From: UBA5704 sp036380715
Lineage (GTDB): Bacteria > Acidobacteriota > Thermoanaerobaculia > Multivoradales > UBA5704
Direction of reading: 5' to 3'
Length of the DNA: 64,000 bases
NCBI GenBank assembly: GCA_036380715.1
Contig: DASVEF010000365.1
Location: forward strand, 25,066 to 89,065
Part shown: piece by piece, positions 1 through 8,824 of the stretch
Numbering within the stretch: position 1 is the stretch's first letter
How the letters are laid out: each line of letters opens with the position of its first letter
Position numbers and translations under genes: made by a program
Notes under the pieces: generated by a model
Told to the model about the DNA's origin: nothing
Databases searched by the model: none
What the model saw: the letters and a program-made list of their open reading frames with translations, nothing else

Positions 1-1920
1 CCGGATGCGCAGGTGATCCTGCGGGACGACGGACGCGGCGGCGATGCGGTCGCGGGCGACGGCACCTTCACCGGCATCGGCTCGGTCGACGAGAACGATC
101 TGGCGGCCAAGAGCACCGAGGACTCCAACGAGCTCGCCAGCCGTTCCGACAAGCAGGTTCCCGTCTTCGAGGGACGCACCGCGGTCGGCACCGAGATCCC
201 GCAGGCGTTCGACTACGCGAGCTTCCAGGCGGGCAAAGAGGTATCCATCGATCCGGCCGTGGTGTTCATCGAGCCGGAGACCTCGTCGTCGGGCACGACC
301 AGCACGACCGGCGGAACCGGCGGCGTGTCCGCGGCGAGCTCTTTCGGCAAGGAGACCGCCGCGATCTCGTCCCTCCTCCCCGTCGTGCCCGGGACCAACC
401 CGTTCCAGGAGCGGGTGCTGATCATCCGCAACGTCGGAGTGGTCACGGACCCCGCCCGCACGGTCAACCCGTGCAACGGCGCCGGCACCTCCGGCGGCGT
501 CTGGACCTTCAAACACCTGATGACCGCCATGGCCAACCAGGCGGCGAGCGGCATCGACCCGTCCTTCTTCACCGAGCAGTGGCTCAACCACTGGCTTGTC
601 AACCAGACGATCAACGCCGACACCGTGAACGCCCGCGTCCAGATGCAGTCGGTGATCAACCAGTGGCGGACCGATTCGGGCGGCGGCGCTCTCGACCTCC
701 ACAAGGCTCCCTTCCGCCTCCTCGCCATCCTGCCGCGCCTCGACCTGCGGACGACCTCGGGCGGCGGCGGAGCCTACTCGGTCAACACCAGCGGCAACTT
801 CCTGGACGCCGGCGAGGCCCGGTTCATCTTCGGCCTGGTCCTGAAGCCTGGCTGGAACGCCGCCGGTTTCATCGGCCCGGTGCAGATCCCGGGGCAGGCG
901 GCCGGCTGCCGGGCACTGCCGATGACCGTGATCTTCGAGTTCCGCGTGCCCAAGTGCCACTGCGAGGACGTCCGCGCCTGGGCGCGCCAGTGGGTCGAGC
1001 TGAACAGCTTCGTGCCCGGCACCGCGGCCTACAACAGCCGTCTCGAGCGGCTCACCCAGCAGTTCACGCGCGCCAACGCCAATCCGATCCGACCGAACGG
1101 CAGCGCCCTCGGCCAGCTCCGCACCAACGAGGTGGCCATCGCCGCCCCCTGGGAGCTGCGCGAGTTCCAGCTCCCGCAGAACCCGTTCACGCTGCTCGCC
1201 GAGACAACCGTCGCGGACACTCCCGAGGACCTCTACGACAACAACAACAACGGCACCGGGCTGCTGCGGGAGTGGGTCGTCAACAAGGTCAAGCCGAACC
1301 TGAGCGGACCTGACTTCGAGGACCCGATCCCGCCGGTGCCGCTCATCCTCAGCGGTCCGCTGGTCCCCGCCGGAGCGCGGTTCATGGCCGGCAACTCGAT
1401 CGTGCCCGACGCGCCCGGCGTGATCGTCCACCACTGGAAGGAGCCGACCCTCAACGTCTTTGGTGACCTGCAAGAGAACTGGGCCCGCCACCGCGTCTCC
1501 CGGGCCGCCTGCAACGGCTGCCACCGGCGCGAGGTCTTCACTCACTTCGTGCACGTCGACCCGAGCAACACCATCCCGGGCTCCAATCCGGCCCTGCCGG
1601 CGGAGATCTCGGTCTTCCTGTCCGGCATCAACCAGTTGGGCGATCCGGCGACCTCGCCGAACGTGCCCGACCCGACGCAGGGCAATCCCAAGCGGAACTT
1701 CGACGACCTCGCCCGCCGCGAGATCGACATCAAGCGCCTGGCGAGGCTGAAGTGCTTCCGCTTCCACCCGATCCACGTGGCCCACGTCCAGGACACCCTC
1801 AGGTCGACCGGCCGGCTCCCGGACAACCTGTTCCAGGGGCTGACGCTTCTCCACGACCACGACCGCGTCTCGGTCGCCGTCGAAGACATGAAGAGGGATC
1901 TCGTCCGCGAAGTCCACTGA
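1..1920 (+). CDS. Secreted CXXCH-containing protein, 5'-truncated by window edge (choice-of-anchor X type)
   Basis: The reading frame is open from base 1, so the start and signal peptide lie upstream; the visible part is about 639 codons. Early residues carry a Gly/Asp-rich DDG-GGD-AGDGTFTG segment typical of choice-of-anchor-X domains in secreted bacterial proteins. A single c-type heme motif CNGCH is encoded at 1510-1524. The product is strongly similar throughout to the next gene (shared blocks such as NPCN..G, GALGQLRTNEVA, NWARHRVSRAAC), so the two are tandem paralogues. It is probably periplasmic or secreted and may bind one heme; substrate and reaction are unknown. A GC hairpin follows the stop. 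Confidence 0.8.
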   Translation, partial: PDAQVILRDDGRGGDAVAGDGTFTGIGSVDENDLAAKSTEDSNELASRSDKQVPVFEGRTAVGTEIPQAFDYASFQAGKEVSIDPAVVFIEPETSSSGTTSTTGGTGGVSAASSFGKETAAISSLLPVVPGTNPFQERVLIIRNVGVVTDPARTVNPCNGAGTSGGVWTFKHLMTAMANQAASGIDPSFFTEQWLNHWLVNQTINADTVNARVQMQSVINQWRTDSGGGALDLHKAPFRLLAILPRLDLRTTSGGGGAYSVNTSGNFLDAGEARFIFGLVLKPGWNAAGFIGPVQIPGQAAGCRALPMTVIFEFRVPKCHCEDVRAWARQWVELNSFVPGTAAYNSRLERLTQQFTRANANPIRPNGSALGQLRTNEVAIAAPWELREFQLPQNPFTLLAETTVADTPEDLYDNNNNGTGLLREWVVNKVKPNLSGPDFEDPIPPVPLILSGPLVPAGARFMAGNSIVPDAPGVIVHHWKEPTLNVFGDLQENWARHRVSRAACNGCHRREVFTHFVHVDPSNTIPGSNPALPAEISVFLSGINQLGDPATSPNVPDPTQGNPKRNFDDLARREIDIKRLARLKCFRFHPIHVAHVQDTLRSTGRLPDNLFQGLTLLHDHDRVSVAVEDMKRDLVREVH

Positions 1921-1930
1921 CCCACACCCC

Positions 1931-1957
1931 GGGCGGAGGCCGTCGACGCCTCCGCCC
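1931..1957 (+). terminator. GC-rich hairpin after first CXXCH gene
   Basis: GGGCGGAGGC pairs with GCCTCCGCCC across a 7-nt loop, 11 bp after the stop codon. No clear T-tract follows, so it may be a weak terminator or an mRNA 3' stabiliser. The same hairpin with a different loop follows the paralogue at 4398-4424, which shows the duplication included the 3' flank. Confidence 0.5.
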
Positions 1958-1998
1958 GCTCTCCCTCGTTCCCCGTCCTTCTCGTCCTTCGCTTTAAA

Positions 1999-2103
1999 TA
2001 GAGATCCATAAATTCTTGGCTCGCTTTTTGCTGAAGAGCGAGGCATGAATCCTGGAGTCAACCCCGCCTGCTGTAGAAACAACGCGGGAGAAGGAGGACA
2101 TAC
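1999..2103 (+). promoter_or_regulatory. AT-rich leader with strong Shine-Dalgarno before second CXXCH gene
   Basis: The leader opens with a TTTAAATAG/CATAAATTC stretch, which is AT-rich against the GC-rich background and is the likely promoter region. It ends in AGAAGGAGGACATAC before the ATG. No exact -35/-10 pair was assigned. Confidence 0.4.
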
Positions 2104-4386
2104 ATGAAGCGGAGGAGTTTCAGTCGTAAGCGTGGCGCCGCCTACCTGGCAGTTCTTGCACTCGTCCTGGCGACCACCGGTTGGACCTCGACACAACTGC
2201 TCACCAGTGAGCCCTCGACCAGCCCGGCCTCGGAATCGGCCGCGGGAGACCTTGCGGCTCCGGTACCGCCGCCCGAGGAGGTTCTGATCCAGCAGAGAGA
2301 CAACATCGACGGGCTGGGCGACGCCTGGGTGTTCATCCGCCTCTCCCAGGAGCAGATCGAGCAGAAGAAGGCGGACGGTACCGCCGACTTTCTCACCCTT
2401 GGCACTGAAAAGAGTCTGGGGATCCTGCGCGACGACGGTCAGGGGGGCGATGGCAAGGCGGGCGACGGCGTGTACACCGGGATCGCCAGCGTTGATCCCC
2501 CGGACCTCCAACGCCGCGCCAACGAGGATCAGCAGAAGCTGAGCAGCCGCTCCGGCGAGATGGTCCCGCTCTTTGAAGGACGAACCGCGGTCGGGATCTG
2601 GAGGCCGGAGCCGTTCGACTATGCCAACTTTACGGCCGGCCAAGCCGTCCGTCTCGATCCGGCGGTGGCCTTCCTCGAGCCGGAGAGCGAGAACGCGAGC
2701 GATGAAACGGCTTCGGCGGTGAGCCCTCTCCATTCCTCGGGCGAGACGCGCTCCGTCACCGCCAACATCACCTTCACCAATCCGGTCACGCCCGGCACCA
2801 ACACCTTCCAGAACCGGGTCCTGATGATCACCAACACGGCCGTGATCGCCGATCCGACCCGCACCTGGAACCCCTGCAACAACACGGGCGCCGCCAACGG
2901 CGTCTGGACCTTCAACCACCTGATGACCCAGATGGCCAACCAGCCGGCGAGCGGCATCAACCCCTCGGATTTCGTCCAGACCTGGCTGAACCAGTGGCTC
3001 GCGAACCAGAACATCAACGGCGACCCGGTGCCTCTGCGCGCGCGCATGAACAACATCATCAGCCAGTGGCCGAAGCTGCCCAACGGCAAGCTCGACCTCA
3101 CGAAGTCGCCGCTGCGGCTCCTCGCCATCACCCCGCGCATCGATCTGCGCCGCGGGACGGGCGGCGGTGGTCCGTATTCGCCCAGCAGCGGCAACTTCCT
3201 GGACGCCGGCGAGCTTCGCTTCACCTTTGGCTTCGTGGCCAAACAGACTTCGACCTTCGATCCCACGCAGGCCTTCATCGGGGCCGCCCAGATCAACAAC
3301 AGCAGTTGTTTCGCGCTCCCCTTTACCGTCATCTTCGAATATCGCGTCCCCAAAGCCGGATGCCAGAACGTTCGGAGCTGGGCACAGCAGTGGAGGCTCC
3401 TGCAGAACTGGCTGCCGACGAGCACCACCTACAGAAACCACCTGCAGAGCTTGACGCAGCAGGTCGTGATGGCCAACGCCAACCCGGCCCGGCCCAACGG
3501 CAGCGCGCTGGGACAGCTCCGTACCAACGAGGTGGCTCTCAATGGCCCCTGGGAGCTGCGGGAGTTCCGGCTGACGCAATTCCCGTTCTCTCTCCTGAAC
3601 TCGAACACGGTCGAAGACACCATCCGGAACGACCCGGGGAGCGACTTCAACAACGACACCAATGGGACAGGGCTGCTCCTCAGTTGGATCCGGAACAACA
3701 TCAGACCGATCCTTGTGGCCAACGGAAATGAGGCGACGATCCCTCTGGTACCGCTCTTCTTCCAGGGTCAGACCTTCCTCGCCGGCGACTCGCGGGTGCC
3801 GGAGAACGACCCCAACTACATCACCTTCCACTGGAGCGACCCGAACCTGAACTTCGGCGACATCAAAGAAAACTGGGCGCGCCACCGCGTCTCCCGGGCC
3901 GCCTGCGACGGCTGCCACCGGCGGGAGACCTTCACCCACTTCACCCACATCAACCCGGCCAACACCATCATCCTGTCCACCTGGGATGACGGCTTCGGCG
4001 ACTGGACCTTTGGTGGAGTCCCAATGATCGTGCGGGCGAACCCTGCGCTGCCGGCGGAGCTGTCGGTCTTCCTGACCGGCATCAACCAGCTCGGCGATCC
4101 GGCGGACGCCGTGTTCAACGGCTTCGACGTCCGCAGCCCCAACGTGGGCAGCCCGGCACGCAACTTCGACGACCTGGCGCGCCGCGAGATCGACATTACC
4201 GGAGCCGCCAGCATGAGCTGCTCCAGGATGCATCCGGTCAACGTGGCCCACGTCATGGAGCACCTCCGGGCGACCGGCCAGCTCCCGGAGAACCTGTTCG
4301 AGGGAATGGCCCTTGTGCCCCCCGAAGATCAGCTCTCAGTGGCGATCGACGACATGAAGCGGAACGTCATCAACGAAGTCCACTGA
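2104..4386 (+). CDS. Secreted CXXCH-containing protein, full-length paralogue
   Basis: This is a 760-residue protein with a strong ribosome site (GGAGG 8 bases before ATG) after an AT-rich leader. Its basic N-terminus (MKRRSFSRKRG) precedes a hydrophobic segment at about residues 13-27, a signal peptide or anchor. A Ser/Pro-rich linker and a choice-of-anchor-X-like Gly/Asp region (about 100-125) follow. The heme motif CDGCH is at residues 601-605, and a second Cys-containing stretch (MSCSRMHP) lies near the C-terminus. It is the complete version of the protein encoded just upstream. One CXXCH suggests a monoheme c-type protein, but no catalytic family was recognised. It appears to be its own transcription unit. 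Confidence 0.85.
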   Translation: MKRRSFSRKRGAAYLAVLALVLATTGWTSTQLLTSEPSTSPASESAAGDLAAPVPPPEEVLIQQRDNIDGLGDAWVFIRLSQEQIEQKKADGTADFLTLGTEKSLGILRDDGQGGDGKAGDGVYTGIASVDPPDLQRRANEDQQKLSSRSGEMVPLFEGRTAVGIWRPEPFDYANFTAGQAVRLDPAVAFLEPESENASDETASAVSPLHSSGETRSVTANITFTNPVTPGTNTFQNRVLMITNTAVIADPTRTWNPCNNTGAANGVWTFNHLMTQMANQPASGINPSDFVQTWLNQWLANQNINGDPVPLRARMNNIISQWPKLPNGKLDLTKSPLRLLAITPRIDLRRGTGGGGPYSPSSGNFLDAGELRFTFGFVAKQTSTFDPTQAFIGAAQINNSSCFALPFTVIFEYRVPKAGCQNVRSWAQQWRLLQNWLPTSTTYRNHLQSLTQQVVMANANPARPNGSALGQLRTNEVALNGPWELREFRLTQFPFSLLNSNTVEDTIRNDPGSDFNNDTNGTGLLLSWIRNNIRPILVANGNEATIPLVPLFFQGQTFLAGDSRVPENDPNYITFHWSDPNLNFGDIKENWARHRVSRAACDGCHRRETFTHFTHINPANTIILSTWDDGFGDWTFGGVPMIVRANPALPAELSVFLTGINQLGDPADAVFNGFDVRSPNVGSPARNFDDLARREIDITGAASMSCSRMHPVNVAHVMEHLRATGQLPENLFEGMALVPPEDQLSVAIDDMKRNVINEVH

Positions 4387-4397
4387 CCCCACACCCC

Positions 4398-4424
4398 GGG
4401 CGGAGGCCTCTCGCGCCTCCGCCC
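4398..4424 (+). terminator. GC-rich hairpin after second CXXCH gene
   Basis: GGGCGGAGGC and GCCTCCGCCC flank a 7-nt loop, 11 bp past the stop. It is the same stem as at 1931-1957, with no strong T-tract. Confidence 0.5.
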
Positions 4425-4535
4425 GCTCTCCTCCCGCGAGTAGACGCCTTCTCCCTCTCGTGTGAGAATACCGACGCAGTCCTACCGGGCGCCACCGTCC
4501 CGGGTCAATCCCTCAAACGACGGGAGGAGACAGAC

Positions 4536-5357
4536 ATGGCTCAGCCGATCGCTGCGGAACCGACCGCCGCCGAGCGCACCCTGGTCCATTACGAGGTCCG
4601 GGATGGGGTGGCCTACCTCACCCTTGATGACCCTCCGGCAAATACCTACACCCACGAGATGATGCGCCAGCTCGACGAAGTCATCGTCAAGGCGCGCTTC
4701 GACCGGGAGGTCCACGTCCTGGTCCTCGCCGGCAAGGGCGAGAAGTTCTTCTGCGCCGGGGCCAACATCAACATGCTCAAGGGCTCGGACCCGTACTTCA
4801 AGTACAACTTCTGCCTGCACGCCAACGAGACCCTGAACCGCCTGGAGCAGACGCCCAAGCTGGTCCTCGCCGCCCTGGAGGGGCACACGGTCGGCGGCGG
4901 CCTGGAGATCGCCATGGCGGCCGACCTGCTGATCGCCAAGAAGGGGTCCGGCAAAGTCGGTCTCCCGGAGATCAACCTCGGCGTGCTCCCCGGCACCGGC
5001 GGCACGCAGCGCCTGGCCCGCCGCGTCGGCAAGAACCGGGCGATCGACCTCATGGTCACCGGCCGGCTGATCGACTTCGAGGAGGCGCAGCAGTTGGGGA
5101 TCGTCAATTACATCTACGAGGGCGGCGACTTCATGGCCCAGGTCCACGAGTTCGCCCGCCAGTTCTGCCCGCCGAACCGGGCCTCCAAGGCGGTCGGCCG
5201 CATCAAGCGGTCGGTCCAGTCGGGCGCCGAGGTTCCGTTCGAGAGCGGCCTCGCCATCGAGCGCGAGCTGCAGCAGCAGCTCTTCGAAAGCCAGGACGCC
5301 CGCGAGGGGCTCGACGCCTACGTCAACAAGCGCAAGCCGGAGTTCAAGGGCGCCTGA
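4536..5357 (+). CDS. Enoyl-CoA hydratase/isomerase (crotonase) family protein
   Basis: A 273-residue crotonase-fold enzyme, predicted to hydrate or isomerise enoyl-CoA thioesters in the cytoplasm. Both acidic positions of classic hydratases are present: Glu in GGGLEIAMAADL and Glu in GLPEINLGVLPG, followed by the family signature GTGGTQRL. An oxyanion-hole segment (FCAGANINML) is also visible. Its start is preceded by GGGAGGAG. It overlaps the aldehyde dehydrogenase by one base (TGATG), so the two are translationally coupled. It is the first of three crotonases in the cluster; the true substrate cannot be read from the sequence. Confidence 0.9.
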   Translation: MAQPIAAEPTAAERTLVHYEVRDGVAYLTLDDPPANTYTHEMMRQLDEVIVKARFDREVHVLVLAGKGEKFFCAGANINMLKGSDPYFKYNFCLHANETLNRLEQTPKLVLAALEGHTVGGGLEIAMAADLLIAKKGSGKVGLPEINLGVLPGTGGTQRLARRVGKNRAIDLMVTGRLIDFEEAQQLGIVNYIYEGGDFMAQVHEFARQFCPPNRASKAVGRIKRSVQSGAEVPFESGLAIERELQQQLFESQDAREGLDAYVNKRKPEFKGA

Positions 5358-6835
5358 TGACGGCGGTCGAAGCGGCCTCGCGCACGGAGATCCGCTTCCC
5401 TCCGCGCAAGCTGTGGATCGGCGGCGAGTGGGTGGAGCCGGACGGGGGGCGCTCGTTCGTCACCGAGAACCCGGCCACCGAGGAGCCGCTCTGCGAGGTC
5501 GCCGCGGCCAGCCCCGCGGACGTGGACCGGGCGGTGAAGGCCGCCCGCGCCGCTCTCCACGGCGACTGGGGACGGATGCCCGCGCGCGAACGCGGCCAGC
5601 TCCTCTGGAAGCTCGCCGACGCGCTGGAGGCCCGGGCGGACGAATTCGCCCTCCTGGAGACGCTCGACAACGGCAAGCCGATCTTCGAGTCGCGCTACGT
5701 CGACATCCCGGCCGGCGCCGAGGCCCTGCGCTACTTCGCCGGCTGGGCCGACAAGATCACCGGCGACACGCTGCCGGTCAGCGGACCGTTCGTGCTCGCC
5801 TACACCCTGCGCGAGCCGGTCGGCGTGGTCGGCGCCATCACCCCCTGGAACTTCCCGCTGATCCAGGCGCTGTGGAAGATCGCGCCGGCCCTGGCCTGCG
5901 GCAACACGGTCGTCCACAAGCCGGCCTCCTACACGCCGCTGACCGCGCTCCGCTTCGCCGAGCTGGCCGCCGAGGCCGGGCTCCCCCCGGGGGTCCTCAA
6001 CGTGCTGCCGGGGAGCGGCGCCGAAGTCGGCAACGCCCTGGTCGCGCACCCGGAGGTCGCCAAGATCTCCTTCACCGGCTCGACCGAGGTGGGACGCGAC
6101 ATCATGCGCGGCGCCGCGGACACCATCAAGCGGGTCACCCTGGAGCTGGGTGGGAAGTCGCCGAACATCGTCTTCGCGGACGCTGACCTCGACGCCGCGG
6201 CCAAGGGGGCCTACACGGGCATCTTCTACGGCAAGGGGGAGGTCTGCGCCGCGGGCTCCCGCCTGTTCGTGGAGGCGAAGGTCCACGACGAGCTGATGGA
6301 CCGGCTGCTCGCGCGGACGAAGCGCCTGGCCCCCGGCGATCCGCTCGATCCCAAGACCCGCCTCGGCGCCCTGGTCTCCCGGAAGCAGAGGGAGGGGGTC
6401 CTCGGTTATATAGAAGAGGGGAAGCGGGAGGGGGCGCGGATCGTCTGCGGCGGCGAGCCGGCGGACCTCAACGGCAAGGGCTGGTTCATGCAGCCGACGA
6501 TCCTCGACGGGGTGAAGAACGATATGCGGATCGCCCGCGAAGAGGTCTTCGGGCCGGTGCTGGCGGTGATCCCCTTCGAGAAGGCCGGGGACGCCGTCGA
6601 GCTGGCCAACGCTTCGATCTACGGCCTCGCCGCCGGAGTCTGGACGCGCGACGTGGGCAAGGCCCATGAGGTGGCGCGGCAGCTCCAGGCGGGCACCGTG
6701 TGGATCAACCAGTACAACTGGTACGACTCCGGCGCCCCCTTCGGCGGCTACAAGCAGAGCGGCTTCGGCCGCGAGCTCGGCCGCGAAGCCCTCGACGCCT
6801 ATACCGAGGTCAAGACGGTCTACGTGGGACGGTGA
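5357..6835 (+). CDS. NAD(P)-dependent aldehyde dehydrogenase
   Basis: A 492-residue ALDH-superfamily enzyme that oxidises an aldehyde to the acid. Visible landmarks in order are the NAD-binding TPWNFPL segment, the FTGSTEVG turn, the general-base Glu in LELGGKSPN, and the catalytic Cys in GEVCAAGSR. The latter is a slight variant of the usual GQ-C-AGSR, but the nucleophile is kept. The EEVFGPVL and PFGGYKQSG motifs follow. Length matches the family. Its start overlaps the upstream hydratase stop. Context suggests a semialdehyde intermediate in CoA-linked catabolism, possibly aromatic, amine or amino-acid derived; this is inference. Confidence 0.92.
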   Translation: MTAVEAASRTEIRFPPRKLWIGGEWVEPDGGRSFVTENPATEEPLCEVAAASPADVDRAVKAARAALHGDWGRMPARERGQLLWKLADALEARADEFALLETLDNGKPIFESRYVDIPAGAEALRYFAGWADKITGDTLPVSGPFVLAYTLREPVGVVGAITPWNFPLIQALWKIAPALACGNTVVHKPASYTPLTALRFAELAAEAGLPPGVLNVLPGSGAEVGNALVAHPEVAKISFTGSTEVGRDIMRGAADTIKRVTLELGGKSPNIVFADADLDAAAKGAYTGIFYGKGEVCAAGSRLFVEAKVHDELMDRLLARTKRLAPGDPLDPKTRLGALVSRKQREGVLGYIEEGKREGARIVCGGEPADLNGKGWFMQPTILDGVKNDMRIAREEVFGPVLAVIPFEKAGDAVELANASIYGLAAGVWTRDVGKAHEVARQLQAGTVWINQYNWYDSGAPFGGYKQSGFGRELGREALDAYTEVKTVYVGR

Positions 6836-6836
6836 G

Positions 6837-6892
6837 CCCCTCACCCCCCGGCCCCCTCTCCCACCCCCTCCCCCCGACCGGGAGAGGGGGAG
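6837..6892. repeat. Degenerate copy of CCCTCACCCC-type palindromic repeat
   Basis: The short gap carries the left arm CCCCTCACCCC...CCCTCTCCC and a partial GGGAGAGGGGGAG right arm. It belongs to the interspersed family seen at 17880, 22784, 25397, 27900, 39032 and 58966, lacking the closing GGGGTGAGGG. Confidence 0.65.
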
Positions 6893-6917
6893 AAGGGCTT
6901 AAAGAACAAGGATGCTC

Positions 6918-8117
6918 ATGCCAGAGAATCACGACCACGACATCGTCCTTGCCGCGCCGGTGCGCACGCCGATCGGCAAGTTTCTTGGAGCTCTCTCGCC
7001 GCTGACCGCGGCCGATCTGGGGACCGCGGCGGCTAAAGCCGCACTGGACCGCGCGGGCCTCGACCCGAAGGAGGTCGACCAGGTCATCTTCGGCCATGCC
7101 CGGCAGGCCGGCGGCGGTCCGAACACCGCCCGCCAGATCGCCTTCCGCGCCGCTATTCCCGTGGACCGGCCGGCCTACACGGTCAACCAGGCCTGCGCCT
7201 CGGGTCTCCAGGCGGTGCTGTCGGCCGCCCGCACGATCCTGACCGGCGAGGCGCGGGTGGTGCTCGCGGGCGGCACCGAGAGCATGTCGAACACCCCGTA
7301 CCTCCTCCCCCGCGCCCGCAACGGCTACCGGCTCGGGCACGGCGAGATCGTCGACGCCATGTACAAGGACGGGTTCAACGACCCGCTCTCCGAGCTGGTG
7401 ATGGGCGAGACCGCCGAGGAGCTGGCCCTGGAGTGCGGCATCGACCGCGCGGCCTCGGACAACTGGGCGCTGGAGAGCCAGCGCCGCTCCGAGCGGGCGC
7501 GCGCCGCCGGCCGCTTCGATCCCGAGATCGTGCCGGTCAAGGTGGCGGGCCGGAAAGGCGAGGTCGAGATCGCCAAGGACGAGCACCCGCGCGACGGCGT
7601 CACCCTCCAATCCCTCACCAAGCTCGACCCCGTCTTCCGCGAAGGAGGCCGGGTGACCGCGGGCAACGCCTCAGGCATCACCGACGGCGCCGCGGCCATC
7701 GTGGTCGCATCGCGCCAGGCGGCGCAAGAGCTGGGCTTGCCGGTCGTGGCCCGCCTGGTCGACTGGCAGGTGGTCGGCGTGGAGCCGCGGATCATGGGCA
7801 TCGGCCCGGTGCCGGCGGTCCAGAAGCTCCTCCAGCGCCGCGGGCTCGCGCTCTCCGACATCGAAGAGATGGAGCTCAACGAAGCCTTCGCCTGCCAGGT
7901 GCTCGCCTGCCTGAAGCAGCTCGAGATGGACGGCACGCGGGTCAATCCGGACGGCGGCGCCATCTCCCTGGGCCACCCGATCGGCGCCACCGGCACGCGC
8001 ATCCTGGTCACCCTGCTCCACGGCATGGAGGCGCGCGGCCTCCGGCGCGGCATCGCCACCCTCTGCGTCTCCGGCGGCCTGGGCGTCGCCGCGCTGGTGG
8101 AAAGGGAGGCCGCATGA
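6918..8117 (+). CDS. Acetyl-CoA C-acyltransferase (thiolase)
   Basis: A 399-residue thiolase, condensing or cleaving 3-ketoacyl-CoA with CoA. It has all three catalytic signatures: the acylated Cys in VNQACASGLQA, the His in GHPIGATG and the second Cys in CVSGGLG, with NEAFA in between. Start 6918 is preferred because the AAGG ribosome site abuts the alternative ATG at 6912 and stands 6 bases from 6918. Its stop overlaps the next start (ATGA). With the hydratases it forms the end of a beta-oxidation-like route. Acetoacetyl-, 3-oxoadipyl- or longer-chain specificity is undetermined. Confidence 0.93.
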   Translation: MPENHDHDIVLAAPVRTPIGKFLGALSPLTAADLGTAAAKAALDRAGLDPKEVDQVIFGHARQAGGGPNTARQIAFRAAIPVDRPAYTVNQACASGLQAVLSAARTILTGEARVVLAGGTESMSNTPYLLPRARNGYRLGHGEIVDAMYKDGFNDPLSELVMGETAEELALECGIDRAASDNWALESQRRSERARAAGRFDPEIVPVKVAGRKGEVEIAKDEHPRDGVTLQSLTKLDPVFREGGRVTAGNASGITDGAAAIVVASRQAAQELGLPVVARLVDWQVVGVEPRIMGIGPVPAVQKLLQRRGLALSDIEEMELNEAFACQVLACLKQLEMDGTRVNPDGGAISLGHPIGATGTRILVTLLHGMEARGLRRGIATLCVSGGLGVAALVEREAA

Positions 8118-8824
8118 GCCGCTCCCGGGACCTGGTCCTGGTCGCGACCGGCACCGACGAGTACGCCGCGCCCTACGTCGAATCCCTCCGGGCGGCGGGC
8201 TTCGCTCCCGAGGAGGTCCGGACCGTGACTCCGGACGAGCGGAACGACCTGCCGGAGCTCGCCGCCCGCGCCGCCGGGCTGGTCCTCTGCGGCGGCGTCG
8301 ACGTGATGCCCGAGCGCTATGGCGAGGAGGTCCTGCCGGACGGCGACGTCGAGGTCTTCCCCGAACGGGACGAGATGGAGTGGAGCCTGCTCGACGCGGC
8401 CCGCGAGGCCCGCATCCCGGTCTGGGGGATCTGCCGCGGCCTCCAGGTCCTCAACGTCTATCTCGGCGGCTCGCTCTGGCAGGATCTGCCTTCGCAATGC
8501 CCGAGCGACGTGCCGCACAGCATCCTCAAGCCGCTCGACGCCCTGGCTCACCCGATCGAGGTGATCGATCCCGGGACCGGCCTCGGCCAGCTCCTCTCCC
8601 GCGACACGCCGCGGGTCAACAGCCGCCATCACCAGGCGATCAAGCGCCTGGCGGACGGCTTCGTCCCGGTCGCGCGCTCGGCCGACGGCCTCCTGGAAGC
8701 CGTGGAGCTGCCGCGGGAGGACTGGTGGGTGCGGGCCGTCCAGTGGCACCCCGAGAACCTGATCGCCATGCCCCGGCACCGCGCCCTGTGGGACGACTTC
8801 GCCCGCGCCGTGAGGAAGGCATGA
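8114..8824 (+). CDS. Class-I glutamine amidotransferase-like hydrolase (peptidase C26 family)
   Basis: A 236-residue single-domain amidotransferase fold, similar to gamma-glutamyl-GABA hydrolases (PuuD-like). The nucleophile elbow WGICRGLQVLN holds the catalytic Cys, and the QWHPEN motif holds the His and Glu of the triad. An oxyanion-type GGVDVMPERYG segment lies near residue 60. The start overlaps the thiolase stop by 4 bp and the stop overlaps the next crotonase by 4 bp, so it is an integral operon member. Family members hydrolyse gamma-glutamyl amides, which would fit release of an amine or amino acid intermediate here. Confidence 0.85.
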   Translation: MSRSRDLVLVATGTDEYAAPYVESLRAAGFAPEEVRTVTPDERNDLPELAARAAGLVLCGGVDVMPERYGEEVLPDGDVEVFPERDEMEWSLLDAAREARIPVWGICRGLQVLNVYLGGSLWQDLPSQCPSDVPHSILKPLDALAHPIEVIDPGTGLGQLLSRDTPRVNSRHHQAIKRLADGFVPVARSADGLLEAVELPREDWWVRAVQWHPENLIAMPRHRALWDDFARAVRKA

